Shown here in pieces: positions 1-12,947 of a stretch of 64,000 nt of DNA. Made by a program: the position numbers and the translations under genes. The stretch spans positions 1,488,001 to 1,552,000 of the forward strand of contig NZ_CP094723.1 in NCBI RefSeq assembly GCF_025558585.1, read 5' to 3'. The notes beneath the pieces are model-generated. The model was not told where the DNA came from. It did no database searches and worked only from the letters and a program-made list of their open reading frames with translations. Each line of letters begins with the position of its first letter. Within the stretch, counting starts at the first letter, position 1. The stretch comes from Staphylococcus sp. IVB6214 (lineage in GTDB: Bacteria; Bacillota; Bacilli; Staphylococcales; Staphylococcaceae).

Positions 1-1886
<1,886 letters not shown>

Positions 1887-2185
1887 TTTGTGATGTTTTG
1901 GCAATCGCTTGCATTCGGCTTCATTTCTTTCTTCGCTTGCTCAGTTACGTGTAGTAATCTTCGCTTCGCTCATCAAGAAATTCATAGACTGACAAACGTT
2001 TTCAAAACATCATCTGTCTACCGAATTTACGACACCAACATCCACCAGTCATTAATTATGTGAGTCGTCATTTGACGACTAGCGATAATTTTTTAGTTTC
2101 AAGCTTTCGCTATTCACTCGGTTTTTGCTTGGTAAAATCATTTATACTTACTTATCTAGTTTTCAATGTACAAGTTTAATTAAAA
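1887..2185 (-). other. rRNA spacer between tRNA-Ala and 23S
   Basis: About 300 bases of AT-rich transcribed spacer. I see no gene in it. It presumably forms the leader arm of the 23S processing stem, but I did not work out the pairing. Confidence 0.6.
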
Positions 2186-2261
2186 TGGTGGAGACTAGCG
2201 GGATCGAACCGCTGACCTCCTGCGTGCAAAGCAGGCGCTCTCCCAGCTGAGCTAAGCCCCC
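2186..2261 (-). tRNA. tRNA-Ala (anticodon TGC)
   Basis: A 76-nt cloverleaf on the minus strand, starting GGGGGCTTAGC and ending in an encoded CCA. The anticodon loop reads CTTTGCACG, giving TGC, which decodes alanine. The T arm (GGTTCGATCC) is standard. It lies in the 16S–23S spacer, the usual place for this tRNA. Confidence 0.97.
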
Positions 2262-2281
2262 ATAATCATTAAATTTTCAAA

Positions 2282-2358
<77 letters not shown>

Positions 2359-2456
2359 ATTTGAAATGTTGAATTCTCAAATATGAGCATTCAAAACTGA
2401 ATACAATATGTCACGTTAATCCGCTTATCACCTAAAGGTGATATTCCGTATATTAT

Positions 2457-4014
<1,558 letters not shown>

Positions 4015-4155
4015 GAAGTAAGCTTGATTAGCTCTTTTTGATTGTTTAAGTCAATCACTCTCGAAAGTACTACTCTGAGTACTCAAATTATCGGAATTAA
4101 CGTTGACATATTGTCATTCAGTTTTCAATGTTCATTTTTGCTGTTACGATTAATT

Positions 4156-4184
4156 ATTATACTTAAAAGCTTTCGTTGTGTCAA
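4156..4184 (-). promoter_or_regulatory. rRNA operon promoter, proximal
   Basis: On the minus strand there is a perfect sigma-A promoter: TTGACA (4184–4179), a 17-base spacer, and TATAAT (4161–4156). It lies about 140 bp upstream of the mature 16S 5' end, as expected for an rrn promoter. Match and position are seen directly; activity is inferred. Confidence 0.85.
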
Positions 4185-4367
4185 CTACTTTTTTAAGTTT
4201 TTTTCGAATCAGCTTTTGATGTTTTGTTGAAGCGTTTCGTCTTTTCAACAATATTCATCATATATTTTATCGCCGAATTATTCAAGTGTTAATTTTACAC
4301 TTCGTTTATTTAATTTAAAAAGCATTTTAATTAGCTTCTTAAAGTGATTTCTTTCGACGACTGCTAT

Positions 4368-4396
4368 ATCTTATCAAGCTATATATAAAACGTCAA
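4368..4396 (-). promoter_or_regulatory. possible second (distal) rRNA promoter
   Basis: The minus strand reads TTGACG (4396–4391), 17 bases, TAAGAT (4373–4368). This is 212 bp upstream of the perfect promoter. rrn operons of Firmicutes commonly have tandem promoters, so this is a reasonable second start, but its -10 matches only four of six positions. Confidence 0.5.
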
Positions 4397-4592
4397 TAAT
4401 AATATCGAGGTTTTTTATAATAAAATTACTATACTAAAGAAATGAAACACCTTTAGAGTTAATTTGATAGAAAATATGCTTTGAAATCTGCTTTTTTATT
4501 CTATGTCTATCCATTTTCCATATATGATTGGAAGTGATACAGACTATACGATAAGTCAAACTTAGAAAACTGCCTAACTTATTCTATTTGCT

Positions 4593-4639
4593 AAATAAAA
4601 AAGTCACTTCTCTCTATAAGTATTTTTGAAAGAAGTGAC
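4593..4639 (-). terminator. terminator of perR
   Basis: A perfect 9-bp stem (GTCACTTCT at 4603–4611 with AGAAGTGAC at 4631–4639). On the minus strand it is followed by TTTTTTATTT. It sits just after the perR stop codon and shields the rRNA promoter region from perR transcription. Confidence 0.85.
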
Positions 4640-4651
4640 ATCTATTTAAAT

Positions 4652-5122
4652 TTAAGATTTGTTTTCTTCTGATTGCTGACATGATTCACAAATGCCATAA
4701 ATTTCCATACGATGGTGTGATACATTAAAATTGGTCACGTGTTGTGCTAACTGTTCAACTTCACTCAATAATGGATAATGAAAGTCAACAATTTTACCAC
4801 ACTTTTCACAAATCACATGATAGTGATTGTGCGTATCAAAATCGAAGCGACTTGATGCATCTCCATATGTAAGCTCTTTGACAATCCCTATTTTTTTGAA
4901 GACTTTTAAATTATTATATATCGTTGCAACACTAATATTAGGAAAATCAGGTGATAAAGACTGATAAATCTCGTCAGCAGTTGGGTGTGTGTCAACCTTG
5001 ATCAGAAACTTTAGAATTGCTTGTCGCTGTGGTGTGATACGAACACCTGCTTTTCTTAATGAAGCAATTGATTCTTCCAATTGATGCTCATGTTGTTGTT
5101 GTGTTTCCAAATCTGCTTGCAT
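4652..5122 (-). CDS. perR: PerR, peroxide-responsive Fur-family repressor
   Basis: A metal-dependent repressor that controls peroxide defence and iron storage genes. It senses H2O2 through metal-catalysed oxidation of histidines. The protein has an N-terminal winged helix (…[16 protein letters not shown]…, [16 protein letters not shown] region) and a C-terminal metal domain. Visible features are the [12 protein letters not shown] segment and the two CxxC pairs (CEKC, CESC) that bind structural zinc. The start used is the ATG at 5122, which follows AAAGGTGAG at correct spacing; an upstream TTG in frame has no such site. The resulting 156 residues fit the family, and the sequence reads as a close relative of S. 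aureus PerR. A Per-box-like palindrome lies 22–36 bp upstream, implying autoregulation. It is a single-gene unit with its own terminator. Confidence 0.95.
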   Translation of the reverse strand: MQADLETQQQHEHQLEESIASLRKAGVRITPQRQAILKFLIKVDTHPTADEIYQSLSPDFPNISVATIYNNLKVFKKIGIVKELTYGDASSRFDFDTHNHYHVICEKCGKIVDFHYPLLSEVEQLAQHVTNFNVSHHRMEIYGICESCQQSEENKS

Positions 5123-5144
5123 ATTTCTCACCTTTCTTTCCAAT

Positions 5145-5159
5145 TAATAATAATTATTA
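5145..5159. promoter_or_regulatory. Per box upstream of perR
   Basis: The minus strand reads TAATAATTATTATTA, matching the Per box consensus TTATAATTATTATAA at 13 of 15 positions. Its position just upstream of the perR ribosome binding site fits PerR autorepression, known in S. aureus and B. subtilis. The match is seen; binding is inferred. Confidence 0.65.
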
Positions 5160-5206
5160 CTTAACAATAATATAAGACTTTTTATAATCTAATGTCAATG
5201 GAAATA

Positions 5207-6157
5207 CTAATATCCCTTACTTAAATCAACTTCATTCTCAATTAGAGGCTTCTTATTGAGAAAATGTGTGAGATTTTTCTTGAAGATATGGGTCGCTTTT
5301 ATTTTATTGCTAGCCCCGTTTCCGGTTATATGACTCGTTAATACCACATTGTCTAGCGTATACAGTGGAGAATCTGGTTTGAGAGGCTCCTCTTCAAAAA
5401 CATCAAGGTAAGCTGCCCGAATATATTTCTCTTTTAAAACATGTACCAAAGTTTCTGTACTTACAACAGATCCCCTACCTAAATTAATGAAAAGTGCACT
5501 TTCTTGCATCGCTTCAAAATCCGAGACTTTTAACAGATCCTGTGTATCTTTCGTTTCAGGTAGGACATTCACAATAATATCCGCTTGATTCAAAACTGCC
5601 TTTCTTTCATCGATAGCATACGTTTCATCAAAGTTTTCAACTGCATGTCCAGATGTATTGAGCCCAATTGTGCGCATACCAAATACTTTCGCAATTTGTG
5701 CTGCCCGTTGTGGAATCACACCTGTCCCGAAAAACATCATTGTCGTATTTTCTAACGTACCCCCTGTCCTTTTATGATTATATATTTTTTGCTGTTGTTC
5801 ATCATATACTGCTTTTAACTGTTTGTAGTCATCTAATATAAAAGCAAATAACCATTCACTTAACTGTTGTGCATGTACACCCTTACCATTCGTCAGCAAA
5901 ATATTACGTTCTCGTAACTTCTCCAAAGGTAAGCTGTTGACACCCGTTGCATACCATGCAATCCATTTAAGGTTGGGTGCTGCATCAATAAGTGCCGCAT
6001 CGACTGCACCATGGTATGAAATCAAAACATCCATGTCTTTTTGTATTTCTGAAGGTAATTCACCTGGATATTTATAAAATTGGAATGTAACATCGGGAAA
6101 TTGTTCTTGTAATGCTGACTCTTCCTCCCCTAAACGCATTAAGCTTACAACTAACAT
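5207..6157 (-). CDS. D-isomer 2-hydroxyacid dehydrogenase family protein
   Basis: An NAD(P)-dependent reductase of the D-2-hydroxyacid dehydrogenase family; the substrate cannot be told from sequence. 316 residues. A Rossmann NAD-binding loop is visible as FFGTGVIPQ around residue 142. The catalytic arginine lies in the INLGRGSVV segment and the catalytic histidine in LTSHITGNG near residue 277. A relative sits at the same place beside bcp in S. aureus, often annotated as phosphoglycerate dehydrogenase-like. The start has GGAGGGG upstream, which overlaps the end of bcp. Only 4 bp separate the two genes, so they are almost certainly co-transcribed. Confidence 0.85.
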   Translation of the reverse strand: MLVVSLMRLGEEESALQEQFPDVTFQFYKYPGELPSEIQKDMDVLISYHGAVDAALIDAAPNLKWIAWYATGVNSLPLEKLRERNILLTNGKGVHAQQLSEWLFAFILDDYKQLKAVYDEQQQKIYNHKRTGGTLENTTMMFFGTGVIPQRAAQIAKVFGMRTIGLNTSGHAVENFDETYAIDERKAVLNQADIIVNVLPETKDTQDLLKVSDFEAMQESALFINLGRGSVVSTETLVHVLKEKYIRAAYLDVFEEEPLKPDSPLYTLDNVVLTSHITGNGASNKIKATHIFKKNLTHFLNKKPLIENEVDLSKGY

Positions 6158-6161
6158 TTCT

Positions 6162-6620
6162 CTACCCCTCCAATATCTCTTTTAGCTGTGCGATCTGTTC
6201 TTTGACTTTAACTTTTTCAATAACTTCTAAAATAGTTCCTGCTTCATCTAATACAAAAGTCGTTCTCACGATCCCCATTGATTCTTTGCCAAACGATTTT
6301 TTCAATTGATAAACGCCGACTGCTTCTGATAATTCATATTCTTCATCGACTAACAAGTCAAAATTCAATTGATGTTTGTTAATGAAATTTTGATGTTTGC
6401 GTTGTGAATCTCCACTAATTCCATACACTTCTACATTCAAATCATTAAAATATGAAAGATTATCTCTAAAATCACAAGCTTCTGTTGTACATGTTGGTGT
6501 ATTGTCTCTTGGATAGAAATACACAATTGCCTTCTTACCTTTCAATGTCTCTTTTGATAAAACTTCTCCATCTTGGTTCTTAAGTGTAAACTCTGGAAAT
6601 GGCATACCTTTTTGTAACAT
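6162..6620 (-). CDS. bcp: Bcp/PrxQ-type thiol peroxidase (peroxiredoxin)
   Basis: A cytosolic peroxiredoxin that reduces hydroperoxides with thioredoxin as electron donor. The thioredoxin-like fold carries the family signature PRDNTPTCTTEACDFRD. The peroxidatic cysteine is in TPTC and the resolving cysteine five residues later (TEAC). I use the second in-frame ATG at 6620 because the purine-rich AGAGAGGG lies 6 bases before it, whereas it abuts the first ATG. That gives 152 residues, usual for the family. A PerR-box-like palindrome lies upstream, and bcp belongs to the PerR regulon in S. aureus (known). It is followed at 4 bp by a 2-hydroxyacid dehydrogenase gene. Confidence 0.92.
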   Translation of the reverse strand: MLQKGMPFPEFTLKNQDGEVLSKETLKGKKAIVYFYPRDNTPTCTTEACDFRDNLSYFNDLNVEVYGISGDSQRKHQNFINKHQLNFDLLVDEEYELSEAVGVYQLKKSFGKESMGIVRTTFVLDEAGTILEVIEKVKVKEQIAQLKEILEG

Positions 6621-6641
6621 AAACATCCCTCTCTCTTATTT

Positions 6642-6656
6642 TCATTACAATTATGA
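6642..6656. promoter_or_regulatory. possible Per box between bcp and hemL
   Basis: The minus strand reads TCATAATTGTAATGA, 11 of 15 matches to the Per box consensus. It lies in the short region between the divergent bcp and hemL genes and could serve either promoter. Weaker than the site at perR. Confidence 0.4.
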
Positions 6657-6702
6657 TACGATAATAAGGAAAAAGATTAAATAGAAAGAGGTTGAAGTCA
6701 AG

Positions 6703-7989
6703 ATGGAGTTTACAAAAAGCGAGCAATTACAACAACAATCTAACGAATATATTCTAGGTGGTGTCAACTCTCCTTCTAGATCCTATAAAGCAGTCGGAGG
6801 CGGTGCACCTGTCGTAATGAAGTCTGGTAAAGGTGCCTATTTGTATGATGTCGATGGAAACCAATATATCGATTATCTACAAGCATACGGCCCGATCATC
6901 ACTGGTCATGCACACCCACATATTACAAAAGCAATTCAAGAACAAGCTGCTCTTGGCGTTTTATATGGTACGCCGACAGAACTAGAAATCGAATTCGCTA
7001 AAAAGTTACGTGAAGCGATCCCTTCTCTTGAAAAAATGCGTTTTGTTAATTCTGGTACAGAGGCCGTAATGACAACGATTCGTGTCGCTCGTGCCTATAC
7101 AGGTCGCAATAAAATTATCAAATTTGCAGGCTGCTATCACGGTCATTCAGACTTAGTCCTTGTTGCTGCAGGAAGTGGCCCTTCTCAGTTAGGTTCTCCT
7201 GATTCTGCTGGTGTCCCACAAAGTGTTGCACAAGAAGTCATAACTGTTCCATTTAATAATATCGATGCTTTTAAAGAAGCGATGGATCACTGGGGTGAAC
7301 AGGTCGCAGGTGTTCTCGTCGAACCGATTGTCGGTAACTTTGGTATGGTAGAGCCACAACCTGGCTTTTTAGAACAAGTGAATGACATTACACACGAACA
7401 TGGTGGACTCGTTATTTATGATGAAGTCATTACAGCTTTCCGTTTCCATTACGGTGCAGCACAAGACTTATTAGGTGTTTACCCTGACTTAACTGCATTC
7501 GGTAAAATTGTTGGTGGTGCCTTGCCAATCGGTGGATACGGCGGCCGACAAGACATCATGGAACAAGTGGCGCCACTCGGACCGGCCTATCAAGCTGGAA
7601 CAATGGCAGGTAACCCACTCTCAATGAAAGCAGGAATTGCCTTACTAGAAGTATTGGAACAAGACGGTGTCTATGAACATCTCGATCACTTAGGTGAAAA
7701 ATTAGAAAAAGGCTTACAAGCATCAATTGACAAATATCAAGTTAAAGCAACAATTAACCGTGTTAAAGGTGCCTTAACAGTGTATTTCACCGATGAAAAA
7801 GTGACACACTATGAACAAGCAGATCAATCTGATGGTGAAGTTTTCGCGAAGTTTTTCAAATTAATGCTAAAACAAGGGATTAACTTAGCACCTTCAAAAT
7901 ACGAAGCTTGGTTCTTAACAACAGAGCATACGGAAGCAGATATCGATAAGACACTTGCTGCTGCGGATTACGCTTTCCAACAATTATAA
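6703..7989 (+). CDS. hemL: glutamate-1-semialdehyde 2,1-aminomutase (second-type)
   Basis: A PLP enzyme that converts glutamate-1-semialdehyde to 5-aminolevulinate in the C5 heme pathway. 428 residues, normal length for this class-III aminotransferase fold. The PLP-binding lysine is K268 in [12 protein letters not shown]; the substrate-pocket segments VNSGTEAVM and GCYHGHSD are intact. Staphylococci carry two such genes. The one linked to bcp/perR is the HemL2/GsaB copy, not the copy in the hemAXCDBL cluster, so the symbol is given in the general sense. Ribosome binding site AAAGAGG precedes the ATG. It is divergent from bcp and followed by an unrelated membrane protein gene. Confidence 0.9.
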   Translation: MEFTKSEQLQQQSNEYILGGVNSPSRSYKAVGGGAPVVMKSGKGAYLYDVDGNQYIDYLQAYGPIITGHAHPHITKAIQEQAALGVLYGTPTELEIEFAKKLREAIPSLEKMRFVNSGTEAVMTTIRVARAYTGRNKIIKFAGCYHGHSDLVLVAAGSGPSQLGSPDSAGVPQSVAQEVITVPFNNIDAFKEAMDHWGEQVAGVLVEPIVGNFGMVEPQPGFLEQVNDITHEHGGLVIYDEVITAFRFHYGAAQDLLGVYPDLTAFGKIVGGALPIGGYGGRQDIMEQVAPLGPAYQAGTMAGNPLSMKAGIALLEVLEQDGVYEHLDHLGEKLEKGLQASIDKYQVKATINRVKGALTVYFTDEKVTHYEQADQSDGEVFAKFFKLMLKQGINLAPSKYEAWFLTTEHTEADIDKTLAAADYAFQQL

Positions 7990-8127
7990 AAATATTGTAA
8001 TAGCGCATCTCATTGACTTGTTCTGCAACAAAATGATTGACAGTTGTTAAAATATGCTTATACCATATATAAAACACAATCTGCATATCGAATAACAAAG
8101 GGAATATGATTAAAGGAGCGCTATTAT

Positions 8128-9222
8128 TTGAAATTAGGAGCAAGAATTTTAAAAACAGGTATTGCGATTATACTGGCAGTTGCAGTCGCTTCACTGTTAC
8201 CAACCGAAGCAGGTATGGTGACTGTCGCAGGTATTGCAGCTGTTGTCGCAATGCAACCAAGTGTTTATCGAACCTTTAAAACCATTATTGATCAATTTCA
8301 AGGAAACATTATCGGGGCGTTATTAGCAGTGGTAATGGTTACTGTATTCGGTAACAATATGCTTATCATGGGAGCAACGGTTATTCTACTGATCGCCCTA
8401 CTATACAAATTGAACATTGCACATGTTGCGACATTAGCAACCGTTACAGCATTGATTATTATGGGGCAACATGATGGTTCATTTTATGTTTCTGCATTTT
8501 ATCGTTTTACTTTGGTAATGATTGGTGTCATTAGTTCTTTCATTGTCAACTTGACTTTCCTACCACCAAAGTTTGAAACAAAGATTTACTATAACTCCTT
8601 GCACATCACAACAGACATTTTTAAATGGTTCAAGCTTGTACTCAATGATGCCACAGAGTTTAATCATGTAAAAACTGACCTCGAAGTGTTAAGGCAACGT
8701 ATTGTGAACTTAGAGCAGTTGTTAGAGTATTACAAAGAAGAGCGACCATTTACGAAAAAACAGCGCTATGCCCTTATTAGAAAAAAGATATTGTTCAAAG
8801 AAATGGTCCTTTCTACACGTGATGCCTATGATGTGTTGAAACGAATGAACCGTTATCAAAATGATATGACGCATTTAAGTGACACATTACGATTACAAAT
8901 GAAGTTAGAAATTGATGAATTAACACAATTTCACGAGCAGATTTTAATCAGTATTACGAAAAAGGCGAAGTTCAACATGCCTGAAACGACAGAAAAAATC
9001 CCAAACCCTTTAAAGCGAGAACTCATGGATGCTTTTCAAGATGAAGTGACGCACAACCCGGATCAGCAGGACTATTCATATCGCAATATTATTCATGTGA
9101 TTTCTGCTTTGGAAGAATATCGTTATAACTTAGAACATTTAAACCGCTTGAGTATTAGTTACTTTAAGTATCATGCAAATGATCCAGAAATTGATATTTT
9201 AGAAGAAGATTTCGATTTATAA
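8128..9222 (+). CDS. aromatic acid exporter (ArAE/FUSC-like) family membrane protein
   Basis: An integral membrane protein with an N-terminal block of about four to six hydrophobic segments (residues 1–145) and a long charged helical C-terminal cytosolic domain. This is the layout of the ArAE/DUF939 family, thought to export aromatic acids; the substrate here is unknown. The start is TTG at 8128, supported by AAAGGAG nine bases upstream. Length 364 residues. A paralogue with the same opening pattern (GARxLKTG…) lies at 31749–32747. A strong bidirectional terminator follows, shared with the convergent ABC transporter gene. Confidence 0.82.
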   Translation: MKLGARILKTGIAIILAVAVASLLPTEAGMVTVAGIAAVVAMQPSVYRTFKTIIDQFQGNIIGALLAVVMVTVFGNNMLIMGATVILLIALLYKLNIAHVATLATVTALIIMGQHDGSFYVSAFYRFTLVMIGVISSFIVNLTFLPPKFETKIYYNSLHITTDIFKWFKLVLNDATEFNHVKTDLEVLRQRIVNLEQLLEYYKEERPFTKKQRYALIRKKILFKEMVLSTRDAYDVLKRMNRYQNDMTHLSDTLRLQMKLEIDELTQFHEQILISITKKAKFNMPETTEKIPNPLKRELMDAFQDEVTHNPDQQDYSYRNIIHVISALEEYRYNLEHLNRLSISYFKYHANDPEIDILEEDFDL

Positions 9223-9225
9223 CAC

Positions 9226-9259
9226 AAAAACCGTCCACCAAGTGCAGTGGACGGTTTTT
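9226..9259. terminator. bidirectional terminator
   Basis: A perfect 13-bp stem (AAAAACCGTCCAC / GTGGACGGTTTTT) with a short loop between two convergent genes. It has an A-run on one side and a T-run on the other, so it can work in both directions. Confidence 0.88.
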
Positions 9260-9261
9260 CA

Positions 9262-10998
9262 TTATAGATTTTGAATATTGTATAGTCGTTGATACGCGCC
9301 TTGTCGCTGCATCAAGTCTTCGTGTGAACCACTTTCGACAATTTGACCATTTTCAATGACAACTATGCGATCAGCATGTGTAATCGTTGAGAGTCGATGT
9401 GCCACAATCAATGTCGTACGATCGTGACTGAGTGTTTCAAGTGCATCTTGAATAATTGCTTCACTTTCAAGGTCTAATGCACTTGTTGCTTCATCCAATA
9501 TGAGTATCGGTGGGTCGTTTAAGAATATACGTGCAATCGATAAGCGTTGTTTTTGACCACCTGATAACTTCACACCACGCTCACCGACTTCCGTATCATA
9601 TCCGTTCGGTAACGTCATAATAAAATCATGTGCGTTTGCCATTTTAGCAGCAGCGACCACTTCTTCAAAAGTAGCATCAGGACGCCCAAGTAAGATGTTT
9701 TCTTTAACAGTATCGGAAAATAAAATGTTGTCTTGTTGTACCATGCCAATTTGTCGTCTCAAACTTCCTGTTTCGAAGTCTTGAATTGGATGACCATCAA
9801 TCGTAATATCACCTGATGTCACATCATAAAAACGCGGAATCAAAGTGATCAATGTTGACTTGCCGCCCCCACTCATGCCGACAAATGCAACAGTTTCACC
9901 GTGTTGAATGTCTAGATTGATATTTTTAAGTACCTCACGTTCGTCTTCATTGTAACGAAAAGAGATATTATGAATACCAATATCACCACGTTCTATTTTG
10001 TAAGGTTGTGCATTCGGTAGATTTTTAATGTCATATGGTTCATCGAATAATTGGAATACACGGTCCATCGATGCAAAACTTTGTGTCAACGTTGTAAAAG
10101 AAGAAACAAGTCGACGTAATGGCCCGTACAATTGTTCAAGATAACTTACGAATGCCGCCAATGTTCCGACTGTAACATCTCCTGAAATGGCAAGGTATGC
10201 ACCGTAACCGATCACAATCAGTGGTCCAATGTCAGTAACTGTATTAATTGCTGAGAATGAATACGCATTCCAACGTGTGTGACGAAAGGCTTTATTTAAG
10301 AAATTGGTATTTCGTTTATCAAAATTTTTCGCTTCATTGTCTTCAATTGCAAAGCTTTTAATAACGGCCATACCGTTGACACGTTCATGTAAAAAGCCTT
10401 GTGTTTCGGCTAATTTTTGAGAACGTTGACGTGTTAATTCTCGCAAACGACCGAAGAAGAAATACACGGTTAATATATAAAATGGGAGGACGACAATTGC
10501 TGCAAATGTTAGTTTTACATCTAAGAAAAACATGACTGATAAAGCGATGATAATCGTAATACAGTCAAGCCAGATATTCATAAGTCCTGTCAATATGAAA
10601 TCTTTCGTCTGTTCCACATCATTGATCACACGGGAAATGACTTCTCCCGCTTTATTGTTGGCATAAAAACGAGAGCTGAGCGCCTGTAAGTGATCATAAA
10701 GTTTTTTTCGTATATCATATAATATTTTGTTACTTGTCCATTGCGCCATGTACTGACGTAAAAACTCAATGGGCGGTCGTACAATGACAAAAATAAATGC
10801 CGCAATACCCATTGCGATCATCAATTGTGTATATTTGTCAGAAATACTTAACGCCCCATTATTAATCACATCATCAATCACGTACTTAATCAATAATGGA
10901 ATCAACAATGGGATGCCAAATTTGAGTATACCTACAATAATGGTACCGAAGATGAGCCATTTGTAAGGCTTTACAAACTCAAGATAGCGTCTAATCAT
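9262..10998 (-). CDS. Sav1866-type multidrug ABC exporter (fused TMD-NBD half-transporter)
   Basis: A homodimeric ABC exporter, very similar along its length to S. aureus Sav1866, whose structure is the classic model for this class. The N-terminal half has six transmembrane helices (through about residue 310). The C-terminal half is the ATPase: Walker [10 protein letters not shown] near residue 374, signature LSGGQKQR, Walker [13 protein letters not shown], and the switch histidine in VAHRLS. I use the ATG at 10998, preceded by GGAGGG at 7 bases. An upstream in-frame ATG at 11049 would add 17 residues that Sav1866 lacks. The resulting 578 residues equal the length of Sav1866. Physiological substrate unknown. 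Confidence 0.93.
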   Translation of the reverse strand: MIRRYLEFVKPYKWLIFGTIIVGILKFGIPLLIPLLIKYVIDDVINNGALSISDKYTQLMIAMGIAAFIFVIVRPPIEFLRQYMAQWTSNKILYDIRKKLYDHLQALSSRFYANNKAGEVISRVINDVEQTKDFILTGLMNIWLDCITIIIALSVMFFLDVKLTFAAIVVLPFYILTVYFFFGRLRELTRQRSQKLAETQGFLHERVNGMAVIKSFAIEDNEAKNFDKRNTNFLNKAFRHTRWNAYSFSAINTVTDIGPLIVIGYGAYLAISGDVTVGTLAAFVSYLEQLYGPLRRLVSSFTTLTQSFASMDRVFQLFDEPYDIKNLPNAQPYKIERGDIGIHNISFRYNEDEREVLKNINLDIQHGETVAFVGMSGGGKSTLITLIPRFYDVTSGDITIDGHPIQDFETGSLRRQIGMVQQDNILFSDTVKENILLGRPDATFEEVVAAAKMANAHDFIMTLPNGYDTEVGERGVKLSGGQKQRLSIARIFLNDPPILILDEATSALDLESEAIIQDALETLSHDRTTLIVAHRLSTITHADRIVVIENGQIVESGSHEDLMQRQGAYQRLYNIQNL

Positions 10999-11131
10999 GG
11001 TGTTCCCTCCATATTCAATTTTTATTAGGTTCGTCATAAAATAGTGCATTAAATCATATCGTTATCTTATGATTGTTCGTTGGTTTCTAAAATTTCACAA
11101 GCGTATATTAGAATGAAAAAGACACAAATCG

Positions 11132-11188
11132 ATGGGGGTAAGAAAGCACGTATCTATTGAGATACATCATCGCCCCTTACGCCCCATT
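11132..11188 (-). terminator. probable terminator of the Ntdp gene
   Basis: A long imperfect hairpin: arms GATGGGGGTAAG (from 11131) and CTTACGCCCCAT, with an inner perfect 6-bp stem GTATCT-ATTG-AGATAC. It lies directly after the stop codon of the minus-strand gene. The T-tract is poor, so termination is less certain than for other hairpins here. Confidence 0.5.
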
Positions 11189-11191
11189 CAT

Positions 11192-11734
11192 TTATCTTTT
11201 ATTTATTTTTTGAAATCGATTGCGCCATACTTTGATAAAATCTGGTGCAAATGGCCCCTTCTTATGCTCAATCCACTGTTGCAGAATATCAACGTTCGCA
11301 CGTAAAATAGTATCAATTTCTTTGGAGTAGTTCATTTGTTTCATATGTTGCTCATATTCATCTTCATCAAGCAAATGATACTTACCATTCGGATACACTT
11401 TTATATCTAAATCATAATCAATATATTTCAACCCTTCTTCATCACAGACAAAGGGGGACGAAAGATTACAGTAATAGTAAATACCATCTTCACGAAACAT
11501 ACAAATAACGTTGAACCAGTACTCTGAGTGGAAGTATACAATGGCTGGTTCACGTGTCACCCAAGTACGACCGTCACTTTCCGTAACAAGTGTGTGATCA
11601 TTACCACCAATCACTACATCTTCCGTTCCTTTAAGGATTGTTGTTTCGGACCATACACGATGAATACTGCCATCATGCTTGTAGGATTGGATTTTAATTG
11701 CTGTCCCCTCTTTGGGGATCCTTGCTTTTACCAC
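11192..11734 (-). CDS. nucleoside tri-/diphosphate phosphatase, Ntdp/YgaC (DUF402) family
   Basis: 180 residues, reading as a close relative of the S. aureus Ntdp-type nucleoside tri-/diphosphatase (DUF402 fold). Conserved pieces visible are the opening IPKEG…[10 protein letters not shown], the central [15 protein letters not shown] and the acidic [14 protein letters not shown], which supplies metal-binding aspartates in this family. The start is GTG at 11734, with AAAGGTGGTG upstream. The gene is cytosolic and stands alone between the ABC exporter and mutY on the same strand. The family assignment is firm; the in vivo substrate is not known. Confidence 0.87.
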   Translation of the reverse strand: MVKARIPKEGTAIKIQSYKHDGSIHRVWSETTILKGTEDVVIGGNDHTLVTESDGRTWVTREPAIVYFHSEYWFNVICMFREDGIYYYCNLSSPFVCDEEGLKYIDYDLDIKVYPNGKYHLLDEDEYEQHMKQMNYSKEIDTILRANVDILQQWIEHKKGPFAPDFIKVWRNRFQKINKR

Positions 11735-11814
11735 TTGTTACACCACCTTTTTATCATGTTATTACGACTTCATAAATGCTACATTATTATAGCATATAAC
11801 TTTCCATGACTTAA

Positions 11815-12858
11815 TTAATCCGCTTGCTGTATCGCATTGAATATTTTAGTCATTGGAACAGGAAATGTGTATCGTTTCTTCTCGACACTCGGTATCCAAC
11901 GACGAAATGGATTACCTCCCATATGATGAGAGGTTATCGTTGCTCGATATACTTCAATATCCCAAGTTTTATGTGTAAATTGATGTTTTAATCGCAAAGT
12001 GGGTTGTTCATCTATTGAAATTGTATCGGCAAATTCTTTTTCAATATCAGTATGTGCAATATCAACTGGATAGAGTGGAAATTGCCACATTCCTCGAAGT
12101 AAGCTTTCATCACGTTGCTCAACAAGTATATTTCCATCTGCATCTTCAATGTAGATGACTTGATATTTATGCAATGTTTTCTTTTGTTTTTTCGTTTTAA
12201 TCGGACGCTCTAAAACTGTCCCTTTTTCAAATGCTTCACAATGTTCTTGTACAGGACAAAATAAACACATTGGTGATGTCGGCGTACAGATCAAAGCGCC
12301 AAGTTCCATCATCGCTTGGTTAAACGTCCCAGATTTTGTTTGAACATATGGATTTAAGGCTTGTTCATATATTTTTCGTGTTTTTTGTAGTGCTGTATCA
12401 TGTGTATCATCGTTCAAACGCGACCATACACGGAAAACATTGCCGTCAACTGTTGCCAATGCTAAATCAAACGCAATGCTCATCACCGCAGCCTGAGTAT
12501 ATGGTCCAACACCTTTCAACGCAAGAAATGCATCAGGCTCGTCTGGCACGACACCATGGTGTTTTTCAACTACTTCTTTCGCTGCTGCATGAAAATTGCG
12601 CGCACGACTATAATAACCAAGGCCTTCCCAGCGCTTTAATACATCATCTTCATCTGCACTCGCTAGTGACTCAATTGTTGGAAAGTCTGAAATAAATCTT
12701 TCATAATAACTTCTCACTGTATCCACTTGCGTCTGTTGTAGCATCACTTCACTGACCCAAATGTAGTAAGGATTTTTCGTTTCACGCCAAGGCATTTGGC
12801 GTTGATGTTGATCAAACCAAGTAATCAATGTTTCTTTAAATGATGGTTCTGAATACAT
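11815..12858 (-). CDS. mutY: MutY, adenine DNA glycosylase
   Basis: Removes adenine mispaired with 8-oxoguanine or guanine, preventing G:C to T:A mutations. The N-terminal helix–hairpin–helix domain has the catalytic E37 (SEVMLQQTQ) and D138 (TVDGNVFRV), matching the E. coli numbering exactly. The [4Fe-4S] ligands are C191, C198, C201 and C207 (spacing CX6CX2CX5C). The C-terminal NUDIX-like domain that recognises 8-oxoG occupies about residues 225–347. 347 residues, normal length. AAAGGAG precedes the ATG. It is divergent from the yfhP-like gene. Confidence 0.95.
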   Translation of the reverse strand: MYSEPSFKETLITWFDQHQRQMPWRETKNPYYIWVSEVMLQQTQVDTVRSYYERFISDFPTIESLASADEDDVLKRWEGLGYYSRARNFHAAAKEVVEKHHGVVPDEPDAFLALKGVGPYTQAAVMSIAFDLALATVDGNVFRVWSRLNDDTHDTALQKTRKIYEQALNPYVQTKSGTFNQAMMELGALICTPTSPMCLFCPVQEHCEAFEKGTVLERPIKTKKQKKTLHKYQVIYIEDADGNILVEQRDESLLRGMWQFPLYPVDIAHTDIEKEFADTISIDEQPTLRLKHQFTHKTWDIEVYRATITSHHMGGNPFRRWIPSVEKKRYTFPVPMTKIFNAIQQAD

Positions 12859-12947
12859 AAATTGCTCCTTTGTACACCTTAAATAGTTTAGTTCCTATAA
12901 AATTTCCCTTATAATTAAATTAAGAATGATTGAAATGAGTGAGATAA

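Larger units (their letters stand above)
4015..4592. other. rRNA leader and upstream AT-rich region, no gene
   Basis: About 580 bases between the 16S 5' end and the perR terminator. It holds the rRNA leader and the two candidate promoters listed separately. It is strongly AT-rich. The short open frames here lack ribosome binding sites and are not credible genes. Confidence 0.7.
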
